Shown here: in pieces, positions 1 to 6,872 of the stretch | Numbering within the stretch: the stretch's first letter is position 1 | Layout of the letters: each line of letters begins with the position of its first letter | Assembly: GCA_002495735.1 (NCBI GenBank) | Contig: DAGM01000031.1 | Span: forward strand, 8,479-20,141 | Length of the DNA: 11,663 nt | Direction of reading: 5' to 3' | From: Euryarchaeota archaeon UBA54 | GTDB taxonomy: Archaea > Thermoplasmatota > Poseidoniia > Poseidoniales > Thalassarchaeaceae | Notes under the pieces: model-generated | Databases searched by the model: none | What the model was told of the DNA's origin: nothing | Seen by the model: the letters and a program-made list of their open reading frames with translations, nothing else | Made by a program: the position numbers and the translations under genes

Positions 1-158
1 CAGAACCCGAGCCAGAACCAGAACCAGAACCAGAGTCTTCTCCTGAACTTCCTCCAGAGGTGCCGCCGATTCCGGAGGAAGGCCTCCCTGAAGGATGGTC
101 ACAAGAGCAGTGGGTCCACTACGGCCAGCGCTGGTTAGACCAACAGAACAGCGAATAA
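1..158 (+). CDS. 3' end of an unidentified protein with Glu-Pro repeat and C-terminal W..W..YGQ motif (partial)
   Basis: Only the last ~51 codons are in the window. The frame ends at TAA (156-158) and is open back to position 3. The visible protein starts with about five Glu-Pro repeats, followed by a Pro/Glu-rich linker and a short C-terminal segment, GWSQEQWVHYGQRWLD, about 8 residues before the stop. The acidic proline-rich stretch looks like a flexible spacer. The tryptophan-rich segment looks like a small defined C-terminal module, similar to short tails that I recall on Marine Group II archaeal proteins (from memory, not checked). Function and total length cannot be told from this fragment. 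It is unlikely to be a chance frame: the repeat is in register with the codons, and the stop is followed by a spacer and then the thermosome gene in the same direction. Confidence 0.7.
   Translation, partial: EPEPEPEPEPESSPELPPEVPPIPEEGLPEGWSQEQWVHYGQRWLDQQNSE
3..35 (+). repeat. GAACCA-type hexamer repeat encoding Glu-Pro
   Basis: Five hexamer units (GAACCC, GAGCCA, then GAACCA three times) followed by GAG run in codon register and encode alternating Glu and Pro. The array touches the left edge of the window, so its full length is unknown. The units differ mostly at synonymous positions, which suggests that the protein sequence is being kept. Confidence 0.75.
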
Positions 159-231
159 GCGTCTCGATGCGCGCCCGCATACGCCCGTGCGAGGCCTTAT
201 GACCCCCCTATTGGTCGCCGGATACCGGAGT

Positions 232-236
232 GTGAT
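232..236 (+). promoter_or_regulatory. Partial Shine-Dalgarno site for the thermosome gene
   Basis: GTGAT lies 5 bases before the ATG at 242 and matches the 3' part of the archaeal consensus GGAGGTGAT. A separate GGAG lies at 227-230. It supports ATG 242 as the start. No convincing TATA box was seen in the 83-base spacer 159-241. Confidence 0.4.
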
Positions 237-241
237 TTCCT

Positions 242-1858
242 ATGTACAGCGGTCAACAACCAATTTTCATCCTCAAGGAAGGCACAGAGCGTACCAGTGG
301 TCGCTCGGCGCAGAGCAACAACATCGCTGCTGCCAAGGCAGTGGCTGACTCGGTGCGCTCTACTCTAGGTCCGAAGGGTATGGATAAGATGCTGGTAGAC
401 AGCATGGGTGACGTAGTCATCACCAATGACGGCGCTACTATTCTCAAGGAGATGGATATAGAGCACCCTGCGGCGAAGATGATTATAGAGATCGCAAAGA
501 CTCAGGAGCAGCACTGCTACGATGGCACCACAAGTGCCGTCGTAATTGCAGGGGAGCTGCTGAAGCGCAGTGAGGACCTAGTCGAGCAGAATGTCCATCC
601 AACAGTAATCTGTGAGGGCTTCAGACTCGCCTCCGACAAGGCCTCAGAACTCATCGAGGCTCATTCCATCGCCGTCACTCAGGATATGTTGGAAGAGGTG
701 GCGAAGACTGCACTCACAGGCAAGAGTGCAGGCGCAGTCAAGGAGTTCCTTGCAGATATCTCGGTCAGAGCAGTCCTCTCGGTGGCCCAAGATGTAGATG
801 GTGAGATAGTGGTCGACCTCGACGACATCAAGGTACAGAAGAAGCAGGGTGGATCGATTAAGGACAGTTCCTTAATTGACGGAATCATTCTCGACAAGGA
901 ACGTGTCCACAGTGGCATGCCGCGTAGCGTGACCGATGCAAAGATCGCCCTAATCAACTCGGCCATTGAGGTCAAGAAAACCGAGGTCGACGCTAAGATT
1001 CAGATTACCGACCCGAGCATGCTCTCGCAGTTCCTCGATGAGGAGGAACAGTACCTGAAGTCCCTTGTTGAGAAGATTCAGGCCTCTGGAGCCAGTGTAA
1101 TTATCTGCCAGAAGGGCATTGATGACATGGCTCAGCACTACATGGCGAAGGCTGGATTGTTCGCCATTCGCCGGGCCAAGAAGAGCGATATGGAGGCCCT
1201 ATCGAAGGCTACTGGCGGCAAGATCGTGACCAACATAGACGACCTGTCCTCCGACGATTTAGGCAGTGCTTCGAAGGTCGAGGAGCGCAAGATAGGCGAG
1301 TCAGACATGGTCTTCGTCACTGGCTGCTCCGACGCTAAGAGCGTCTCGGTGTTACTCAGAGGCGGGACCGAGCACGTGGTCGATGAGGTCCGCCGAGCCT
1401 TCGACGATTCTGTTGGCGTAGTCGCTGTAGCTCATGAGGATGGAGTAGTCCTGACTGGAGGCGGCTCGGTCGTCGCTGCGATAAGCCGTGACCTGCGTTC
1501 TTACGCCGAGGGAATCGGAGGAAGGGAGCAGATGGCTATCGAGGCATTCTCGGGGGCTCTTGAGGTAATTCCTCGGACCCTCGCTGAGAACGCTGGACTG
1601 GATCCGGTCAACACCATCATCGACCTCAGGAAGGCACATTCGGAAGGCAAGTCGCACTTCGGAGTCAATGTCTACGAGGGTGGAGTTGCCGACATGAATG
1701 AGGCCCAGGTCTTCGAACCCAGCAGAGTCGTGGAGCAGGCCATCCAGAGCGCCTCTGAGACCGCAGTGATGATTCTGAGGATTGACGATGTGATATCTAG
1801 CCGCGCAGGCTCCCCTATGCCAGATGGCGGCGAGTTCGACGGCATGGGCATGATGTGA
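242..1858 (+). CDS. ths: Thermosome subunit (group II chaperonin, Cpn60/TCP-1 family)
   Basis: ATP-driven cytosolic folding chaperonin subunit; the family assembles into double eight- or nine-membered rings with a built-in lid. The protein has 538 residues, the usual length. Visible landmarks are [10 protein letters not shown] (42-51) and [13 protein letters not shown] (56-68) in the equatorial ATP site, the P-loop-like DGTTS (94-98), a central intermediate/apical region (about 145-375), [10 protein letters not shown] (374-383), the presumed catalytic aspartate D389 in the [11 protein letters not shown] segment, EDG and TGGGS (399-409), and a Met/Gly-rich C-terminus. One oddity is that the normal GDGTT motif reads YDGTT (Y93), so the near-universal first glycine is replaced. 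A Tyr there could narrow the nucleotide pocket, but the aspartate and threonines are kept, so activity is still likely. The gene stands alone, with a hairpin downstream. Which thermosome paralogue this is cannot be decided from one copy. Confidence 0.97.
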   Translation: MYSGQQPIFILKEGTERTSGRSAQSNNIAAAKAVADSVRSTLGPKGMDKMLVDSMGDVVITNDGATILKEMDIEHPAAKMIIEIAKTQEQHCYDGTTSAVVIAGELLKRSEDLVEQNVHPTVICEGFRLASDKASELIEAHSIAVTQDMLEEVAKTALTGKSAGAVKEFLADISVRAVLSVAQDVDGEIVVDLDDIKVQKKQGGSIKDSSLIDGIILDKERVHSGMPRSVTDAKIALINSAIEVKKTEVDAKIQITDPSMLSQFLDEEEQYLKSLVEKIQASGASVIICQKGIDDMAQHYMAKAGLFAIRRAKKSDMEALSKATGGKIVTNIDDLSSDDLGSASKVEERKIGESDMVFVTGCSDAKSVSVLLRGGTEHVVDEVRRAFDDSVGVVAVAHEDGVVLTGGGSVVAAISRDLRSYAEGIGGREQMAIEAFSGALEVIPRTLAENAGLDPVNTIIDLRKAHSEGKSHFGVNVYEGGVADMNEAQVFEPSRVVEQAIQSASETAVMILRIDDVISSRAGSPMPDGGEFDGMGMM

Positions 1859-1872
1859 GGCATAGGGTGGAA

Positions 1873-1889
1873 TACGGCCTATGGCCGTA
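1873..1889. terminator. Perfect 7-bp hairpin after the thermosome gene
   Basis: Arms TACGGCC and GGCCGTA with a 3-base loop (TAT) start 14 bases after the thermosome stop. The position fits a 3'-end structure or a processing signal. No T-tract follows, and archaeal termination usually depends on T-tracts, so a role as a true terminator is uncertain. Confidence 0.3.
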
Positions 1890-1902
1890 GACCCCGGTTG
1901 CA

Positions 1903-1916
1903 CTAAATTCAATAAT
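1903..1916 (+). promoter_or_regulatory. Possible TATA-box region for the fusion/HdrB-like gene pair
   Basis: CTAAATTCAATAAT is the only AT-rich block in an otherwise GC-rich spacer, about 45 to 55 bases before the start codon. That spacing would allow transcription to begin around 1930-1940 with a short leader. A weak inverted repeat (GTGCC at 1926-1930 and GGCAC at 1944-1948) sits between it and the start. No clear Shine-Dalgarno site precedes the gene. This is inference from composition only. Confidence 0.3.
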
Positions 1917-1959
1917 CGTGTCAGGGTGCCCAGACTGCCGATAGGCACGAGTGGACTTC

Positions 1960-3930
1960 ATGGCGATATTCAGCGTCTTCATTGATGACGGCTGTATCGT
2001 CTGCGATGCCTGCGAGGAAGCGGCTCCGGACATCTTCGAGGTCACTGAAGACACCTGCTTCATCAAACCCGACGTTAGGCTCGATGGCGGTTACGACCGC
2101 AACGTTGGCAAATCCGGGCTCAAACCGGATGTGGTATCTTCTCTCTCAGATGACATCTTCGATGCCGCAGACGCCTGCCCAGTCGATGTCATCATCGTAG
2201 TGGAGGGTACTGGAGAGGAAGTACCTGAGGCAGCAGAGGAAGCAGCTCCCGAGCCAGAGGTGGAGATATTCTCCGAGGAGTCCGTGGAGATAACGGGTGA
2301 TGACCTCGAGTCTCTTCTGACTGCAGGGGACCGGACGATGAGCATCCTATTCGGCTCGCAGTCAGGCAACTCCGAGGAACTGGCGGCCAAATTCGCGAAG
2401 CGGGCCACTGACTACGGCCTCGATGCCACAGTGCACGACATGGACGGATTCGATCTGTCCGCTCTGCCTGGGATGAAGAGAGTCCTGATTATCTGCTCGA
2501 CTTGGGGCGAGGGCGAAATGCCCGACAACGCTGAGGAGTTGTGGCTACAAGCCAGCGCAGACTCGGCACCCAATCTGTCAGGAGTTAACTTCTCAATCCT
2601 CGCTCTTGGCGATACCAGTTACGAGTTCTACTGCGAATCTGGCAAGGACTGGGACGACCGACTGCAGCATCTGGGTGCGACGCGACTACTCGATCGCGTT
2701 GACTGCGACGTGGATTACGACTCCTCTGCAGCAGCTTGGGCCATCGATGCACTCGCAGTGATGGCCGCGGTCGATGGTAGCGGCCAGTTCCATGAGAATC
2801 AGGTGGAGGCAATCAAGGATCGAGTCAGCGGCTCGGCCGCAGCGGGAGCGGCCGGCGAGGATGGCTTCACCGTTCCCGAGACCGCTGCAGAGGCCATCCA
2901 AGCTGAGATTAGCATATTCCGGTACGACCCTGTCAGCGCCACCACGGGCAAGGACACCTGGGTCTGCGCCCTGCCCGGTCACATGTCGGTGCTCGAGTCC
3001 TTGAGGGCGCTGAAGGAGACTCATGATGGCACCCTGACTTTCAGAGACGGCCCCAGCGACGACCCAGTCACCGCGATATCAGTCAATGGCAGGTTGATTC
3101 TGCCCGGTAGCGTCAGACTTGATTCGGTAGCTCCAATCCGAGATGGCGGACTGAGGCTGCGCATAGAGCCCCTGCCATCGTTCGACGTTGTTCGAGATCT
3201 AGTTGTGGACCACTGGCCTCTTGAGAGAGGCAGAGAGTCCTCCAAGCCGTGGATGGTCGCAGCCACTAGAGAGGGTGCCGATACCGCTCAGGGCGTAGTG
3301 GGGACCATGGATCCCTCGACTGCAGACATACTGCATTCGATTACCGACTTTTGCAGTGCACCACTGCTGCATTCTTGCTCTGATGCCACTCCTCATTCCG
3401 AGGCATACCTCGGCCCCGCAGTCCTAGCACGGACATGGGCGCGCATTAACGATCCGCGCTCTTCTGAATCTAGCATAGTTGGGATGCAAGATGTAATGGA
3501 CTCCAAGGAGGGAATAAAGGCCGAAACCGACCTCGCTTCAATCCGCCGACAAAATGGTTCAGCGAGAATCATTGCTGACGCCCTCCTCGACGCGCGAACC
3601 TCGACTCTGGGCAGGGGTGGCTTCAATGGCCGCCACGGCAAGCACGTCTGGTGGTACAGCTGGTCCGTGAAGAGCAGTGGTAGAGTAAATGATACCGTGA
3701 TCTACAGGCAGGTTCTCGGTCCAATGGGGCTGCTCGGAAACCTATTCTCGGGGGTGACTGCCCGCATGGTATTCGGGTTCACTAGAACCGGCGGCAATGT
3801 ATTCAACGGCATGTTGGGAATGCTGGCTCCACCTGCCGGTATCGGAAAGATGCCGAAGCAGTTCAACTCCTCTGTCGACCACCACCATGAGGTCGTCGCT
3901 ATATTCAACGAAGTGGATGGTAGGTTCTGA
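1960..3930 (+). CDS. Ferredoxin-flavodoxin fusion with a cysteine-depleted SdhB-like C-terminal half
   Basis: Multidomain redox protein of 656 residues from ATG 1960. An in-frame GTG at 1951 would add three residues, and numbering here counts from that GTG. (1) A ferredoxin domain at about 5-85 has C15, C18, C21 and C76-Pro, enough for one [4Fe-4S] cluster. (2) An acidic linker spans about 85-128. (3) A flavodoxin domain of the CPR/CysJ type at about 129-275 has the FMN-phosphate loop SQSGNSEE (136-143), STWGEGEMPDNAEEL (183-197) and LGDTSYEFYCESGKDWDDRL (219-238). (4) An Ala/Gly linker follows. (5) An SdhB-like half starting near 319 (ISIFRYDP) has VNGR (378-381), IEPLPSFDVVRDLVVDH (405-421) and YLGPAVLARTWARINDPR (486-503). 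The SdhB [2Fe-2S] cysteines are absent, and no cysteine occurs after C476. It overlaps the HdrB-like gene by one base. Probably a repurposed electron-transfer or scaffold subunit; partner and substrate unknown. Confidence 0.85.
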   Translation: MAIFSVFIDDGCIVCDACEEAAPDIFEVTEDTCFIKPDVRLDGGYDRNVGKSGLKPDVVSSLSDDIFDAADACPVDVIIVVEGTGEEVPEAAEEAAPEPEVEIFSEESVEITGDDLESLLTAGDRTMSILFGSQSGNSEELAAKFAKRATDYGLDATVHDMDGFDLSALPGMKRVLIICSTWGEGEMPDNAEELWLQASADSAPNLSGVNFSILALGDTSYEFYCESGKDWDDRLQHLGATRLLDRVDCDVDYDSSAAAWAIDALAVMAAVDGSGQFHENQVEAIKDRVSGSAAAGAAGEDGFTVPETAAEAIQAEISIFRYDPVSATTGKDTWVCALPGHMSVLESLRALKETHDGTLTFRDGPSDDPVTAISVNGRLILPGSVRLDSVAPIRDGGLRLRIEPLPSFDVVRDLVVDHWPLERGRESSKPWMVAATREGADTAQGVVGTMDPSTADILHSITDFCSAPLLHSCSDATPHSEAYLGPAVLARTWARINDPRSSESSIVGMQDVMDSKEGIKAETDLASIRRQNGSARIIADALLDARTSTLGRGGFNGRHGKHVWWYSWSVKSSGRVNDTVIYRQVLGPMGLLGNLFSGVTARMVFGFTRTGGNVFNGMLGMLAPPAGIGKMPKQFNSSVDHHHEVVAIFNEVDGRF

Positions 3931-4790
3931 TGCCACTGAAGTACGCCTATCATCCTGGTAACGTGGCCCACAGCAGCGCTACCGAGGTGGCTGAGACGAT
4001 GGAACCTGTCGCCCGATCATTGGGCATCGAACTTATCCCAATGAGGGGTGCGACCAGTTGCGGAGCCGGGATAATCAGACAGGCCAGCAGGCGTTTGCAG
4101 TTGACTCTCAATGCCCGCACCTTCGCAATGGCAGAGGAACTCGGCCTCGACATCATCACACCGTGTGCAGCTACAGCTGGGAACCTGCATGAGGACCTCT
4201 CCGACCTCAAACAGAATCCCAATCTGCTCGCAGAGGTCAACGAGGTCCTTGAGAGGACCTGCGGTAAGAGATTCTCGGGGGGAGTCGAAGTCCATCATCT
4301 CCTGCACGTGATAGTGGACGAGGTCGGCCTCGAGAAACTCGAGGCCGTGATCCTGAACCCCATTGACTTCGATGTCGCTGCATACTACGGTCCGAACATA
4401 CAGCAGGCCGGAGCCTGTGGGGGCGACGACGTCCACGACCCGGACTACCTCGAGCAGGTCATCGATGCCATCGGAGGTAAGCCGGTGCAGTGGGAGGGAC
4501 GCACACAGAGCGTAGGAGTTCCAGGGCTGTTATCCGAGGAGCCGACGGTGTTGCGGCAGGCTGCTGCGGTACTCCATGAGGCCAAGTCTGAGGGAGCAGA
4601 ACTCATCGTAAGCGCTTGCAACCTATCACACAGCGTCCTCGATATCTACCAGGGCAAGGCTTCGAGATCGACCGGACTCGCTACCAATATCCCAGTTATT
4701 CATCTAACAGAGATGCTTTCTTTCTCTATGGGTCACCACAACACTAGGCTGGCACAGTTGAAGACTAGGATTGCAGTCATCGGCGACTGA
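3930..4790 (+). CDS. HdrB/SdhE-like CCG-domain protein with most cluster cysteines lost
   Basis: The 286-residue protein has the length and fold signature of heterodisulfide reductase subunit B and of the SdhE/TfrB C-terminal module: KYAYHPG (4-10), ALNAR-like TLNAR (59-63), ITPCAA (76-81), VEVHHLLHVIV-like GVEVHHLLHVIVDEVGLEK (118-136), AAYYG (150-154) and ELIVSAC (224-230). Family members carry two CCG motifs (Cys, CysCys, CysxxCys) binding unusual [4Fe-4S] clusters. Here the ten positions read N11, S43-C44, C79/T82 in motif 1 and P155, S194-V195, C230/S233 in motif 2, so three cysteines remain. Spacing is preserved, so the fold is probably intact while normal cluster binding is not expected. 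C111 and C163 are extra cysteines. The ATG overlaps the previous stop codon (TGATG), a sign of translational coupling. Probably a structural partner of the upstream SdhB-like fusion; catalytic heterodisulfide reduction is unlikely. Confidence 0.85.
   Translation: MPLKYAYHPGNVAHSSATEVAETMEPVARSLGIELIPMRGATSCGAGIIRQASRRLQLTLNARTFAMAEELGLDIITPCAATAGNLHEDLSDLKQNPNLLAEVNEVLERTCGKRFSGGVEVHHLLHVIVDEVGLEKLEAVILNPIDFDVAAYYGPNIQQAGACGGDDVHDPDYLEQVIDAIGGKPVQWEGRTQSVGVPGLLSEEPTVLRQAAAVLHEAKSEGAELIVSACNLSHSVLDIYQGKASRSTGLATNIPVIHLTEMLSFSMGHHNTRLAQLKTRIAVIGD
4325..4347. repeat. Perfect 10-bp inverted repeat inside the HdrB-like gene
   Basis: Arms CGGCCTCGAG and CTCGAGGCCG flank an AAA loop. In the reading frame it encodes Gly-Leu-Glu-Lys-Leu-Glu-Ala, so the repeated Leu-Glu codons explain part of the symmetry. 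The mRNA would form a strong hairpin here. A function is not shown. Confidence 0.6.
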
Positions 4791-6581
4791 CTAAGTGTCC
4801 TGCTCCAGGTCATTTTCGAGGTCGATGACGGACCCATCTCCGAATTGTTCCAACCCGGCCTGCCCCCTTGCCCTGAATGTGCCCGGAGGGAGTGCAATGG
4901 GCCCCTCACTCTCCTGTACTGTGCTGACGTCCGACTCGGTAATCTCTATCCGGTGCATCTGGCGTTGTATGGAAACGAACTCCGAGGCAGATATGGTGCC
5001 GTCCTCTGAGTCGATCTCGAATCTACCTAGGTTGGAGAGATCTGTGTGAGGACTGCGGAAGAGTTTCCTGCGAACCCTGTGCACGGCCCGCTGCATGAAT
5101 TCCTCCCGCCTCTCGGCAGACGCTCTAGCTCCCTCGTCGCGCGTGTCCTCGGCTATCAGGACGACAACCTCTCCCTCTCGGTGCCTACCGGTCCTACCAC
5201 GCCTCTGTATGGTGCGTATCTCGCTGGACACCGGTTCGTAGAATATCACTAGGTCGGCGCTAGGGATGTCGAGCCCTTCTTCGCCTACCGAAGTCGCGAC
5301 TAGTATATTCGCAGAACCCGACCTGAATTTGTCCAGCCTCTCAATCTGCTGCTTGGGGGTCAGTCCGGCCCTGCCCTCGCGGCTGGATTGACCGACGAAC
5401 TGTATCGGACGAGCTCCATCTAACTCGTCTAGGGATTTCTCGACGGCTGCGACGGTATCTCTGAAGGTGGCGAACACGATGATGCGCGAATTGGAGTTCC
5501 TGCGAAGCCTCTCAGAGACGAGCCTTCGGACCGCGCTGACCTTGGTATGGATCTCGCCCATCTCGGACAGGCTCTTACGCAGGCTCGACACCCGTCCGTC
5601 CCTCAGGAAGTTCCGCGTCGATTTGTTCTGAGACTGCTCACTCCTCGAGAGCCGTTCGAGGAACTCGCTTGAGGCGGCGACGCCTTGGCATAGCAGGTGG
5701 TTGATTAGGTGATGCAAACGCATCGCAGTGGCGATTCTAGAAACCGACTGGTAGGCGCTGGACTCGCCCCTGGAAATCGCCTGTTGGGCCCGCTCCATTG
5801 CATTGGACAGACCAGCATGGCTGATTAACCCAGGAATGACGTACCTGCCCAATCTCCTCTCACGGTCGACAATGCCGCTCTGCCACATTACTAGGGGCTC
5901 TGCAATCTCCCTGATCTGATTTGGGACTCTGACCTTCACCTCTTGGATCTCCAATCCTGCTAGGTGCTGTGCCACCATTGCGTCGGCACCTGTCTTCAGA
6001 TGGATTCTACCTATGCCTAGTCGGTTGCAGATTTCCTCGACCTGATTGGTCTTGGAACCCGGGCTCGCTGTAGTAGCTAGGACGAGCGGTTCGGATGTCT
6101 GTGACAGATACATGTCGCCGACCTGGGCCATCGCGTGATTCCCCGTCGCGTGATGCGCCTCGTCGACAACGAGGAGAGAGCAGTCAGAGAGGTCCAAGAC
6201 TCCTCGGGTGACATCGTTCCTGACAACCTGCGGAGTCGCTATTACAAGTCTGGACGAGCCCCAAAGAGTAGCACGCTTCGCGACTGGGTTCTGACCTGTC
6301 ACAGATATCGGATTGACCGAAGCGCTGTCTGACAGCACGGACTTGATTCCACGCAGGTGCTGTTCTACCAGGGCGACGGTCGGGGCGATCATCAGGACCC
6401 AGCCACCCCTGCTCTCTAATCGGTCGGCGATTACCATCCACGCGACCACCGTCTTACCAGCAGCGGTTGGCAGAACGAGCATCATTGATCCGGAAAGCGC
6501 CTCATCTGTCGCCTCGAGCTGGTAAGCACGGGCCTCGATTAGCCCCGGCGTGAGGCTTGGATGAAGAATTCCATGCTGCAT
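4791..6581 (-). CDS. Hef/FANCM-type superfamily 2 DNA helicase lacking the XPF-like nuclease domain
   Basis: ATP-dependent helicase/translocase of 596 residues, resembling the helicase half of archaeal Hef (FANCM/Mph1 family), which acts on stalled replication forks and branched DNA. The N-terminus has the family hallmark HPSLTPGLIEARAYQ (7-21), which supports the ATG at 6579-6581. Motifs in order are Walker A PTAAGKT (38-44), motif Ia IAPTVALVEQ (65-74), DEAH (140-143), TAS (171-173), an insertion of about 210-350 fitting the thumb-like domain, IIVFATFRDT (367-376), ATSVGEEGLDIP (429-440) and QRRGRTGRH (459-467). The Walker A Gly-Leu is replaced by Ala-Ala. After about residue 510 comes an acidic tail with no ERKxxxD nuclease motif or helix-hairpin-helix, whereas full Hef is some 150 residues longer. 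It may work with a separately encoded nuclease. Its stop abuts the HdrB-like stop, and it is divergent from rpl3. No Shine-Dalgarno site was found. Confidence 0.9.
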   Translation of the reverse strand: MQHGILHPSLTPGLIEARAYQLEATDEALSGSMMLVLPTAAGKTVVAWMVIADRLESRGGWVLMIAPTVALVEQHLRGIKSVLSDSASVNPISVTGQNPVAKRATLWGSSRLVIATPQVVRNDVTRGVLDLSDCSLLVVDEAHHATGNHAMAQVGDMYLSQTSEPLVLATTASPGSKTNQVEEICNRLGIGRIHLKTGADAMVAQHLAGLEIQEVKVRVPNQIREIAEPLVMWQSGIVDRERRLGRYVIPGLISHAGLSNAMERAQQAISRGESSAYQSVSRIATAMRLHHLINHLLCQGVAASSEFLERLSRSEQSQNKSTRNFLRDGRVSSLRKSLSEMGEIHTKVSAVRRLVSERLRRNSNSRIIVFATFRDTVAAVEKSLDELDGARPIQFVGQSSREGRAGLTPKQQIERLDKFRSGSANILVATSVGEEGLDIPSADLVIFYEPVSSEIRTIQRRGRTGRHREGEVVVLIAEDTRDEGARASAERREEFMQRAVHRVRRKLFRSPHTDLSNLGRFEIDSEDGTISASEFVSIQRQMHRIEITESDVSTVQESEGPIALPPGTFRARGQAGLEQFGDGSVIDLENDLEQDT

Positions 6582-6621
6582 GGACCCGTATCTTGAGAGT
6601 CAGGGTTCAAAATCGTTGCAC

Positions 6622-6641
6622 AATCCCGGGATTCCGGGATT
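6622..6641. repeat. Perfect hairpin 1 of a tandem pair (8-bp stem, 4-base loop)
   Basis: Arms AATCCCGG (6622-6629) and CCGGGATT (6634-6641) flank the loop GATT. Because of the loop sequence, the unit CCGGGATT also appears as a direct tandem repeat (6626-6641). It sits 40 bases before the helicase start on the minus strand. Confidence 0.85.
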
Positions 6642-6662
6642 ACCCCTACACCCCGTAGGGGT
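6642..6662. repeat. Perfect hairpin 2 of a tandem pair (8-bp stem, 5-base loop)
   Basis: Arms ACCCCTAC (6642-6649) and GTAGGGGT (6655-6662) flank the loop ACCCC. It begins at the very next base after hairpin 1, so the two would stack in RNA or as a cruciform. Possible roles are a 5' leader element of the helicase mRNA, a barrier between the divergent promoters, or a protein-binding operator. Confidence 0.85.
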
Positions 6663-6835
6663 GGTGCATCTTCTTCCCCGATTCGTTCAAATAGGGTATG
6701 TTAGTCGCAAGGCCGCTCACTACGTGAGGAACCAGACACCAAAAGGCTCTGCTGAAGCACCCTACATGCCCGACTCGCACTCGCGACTCGGGTTCGGTGT
6801 CACGGTTTCTCCTTGACGAAGTGGGCCTGGCAGAC

Positions 6836-6850
6836 GGCCGCTGTGCGGCC
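6836..6850 (+). repeat. GC-rich hairpin 30 bases upstream of rpl3
   Basis: Arms GGCCGC and GCGGCC flank the loop TGT. If transcription starts upstream, this stem lies in the leader of the ribosomal operon, just before the GGAG site at 6869-6872. It could be a regulatory structure, for example for feedback by a ribosomal protein, but this is not shown. Confidence 0.45.
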
Positions 6851-6868
6851 TGATGACGGTAAATACTT

Positions 6869-6872
6869 GGAG
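6869..6872 (+). promoter_or_regulatory. Shine-Dalgarno site for rpl3
   Basis: GGAG lies 8 bases before ATG 6881 and sets the start of the first gene in the ribosomal operon. Confidence 0.5.

Noticed and set aside
3..35. Hexamer repeat as a possible CRISPR or mobile-element end
   Set aside because: The units are contiguous, in codon register and encode Glu-Pro, so this is a coding repeat.
1352..1948. 198-codon open frame on the minus strand across the thermosome 3' end
   Set aside because: It is antisense to a confidently identified chaperonin, its translation shows no recognisable motif, and long shadow frames are expected in GC-rich genes.
6601..6700. GTTCAAA sequences resembling a tRNA T-loop
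   Set aside because: No acceptor, D-arm or anticodon stems could be built around either copy on either strand.
6580..6816. 78-codon plus-strand open frame in the divergent spacer
   Set aside because: It runs through the two hairpins, has no Shine-Dalgarno site, and its translation is without pattern. It is more likely regulatory spacer.
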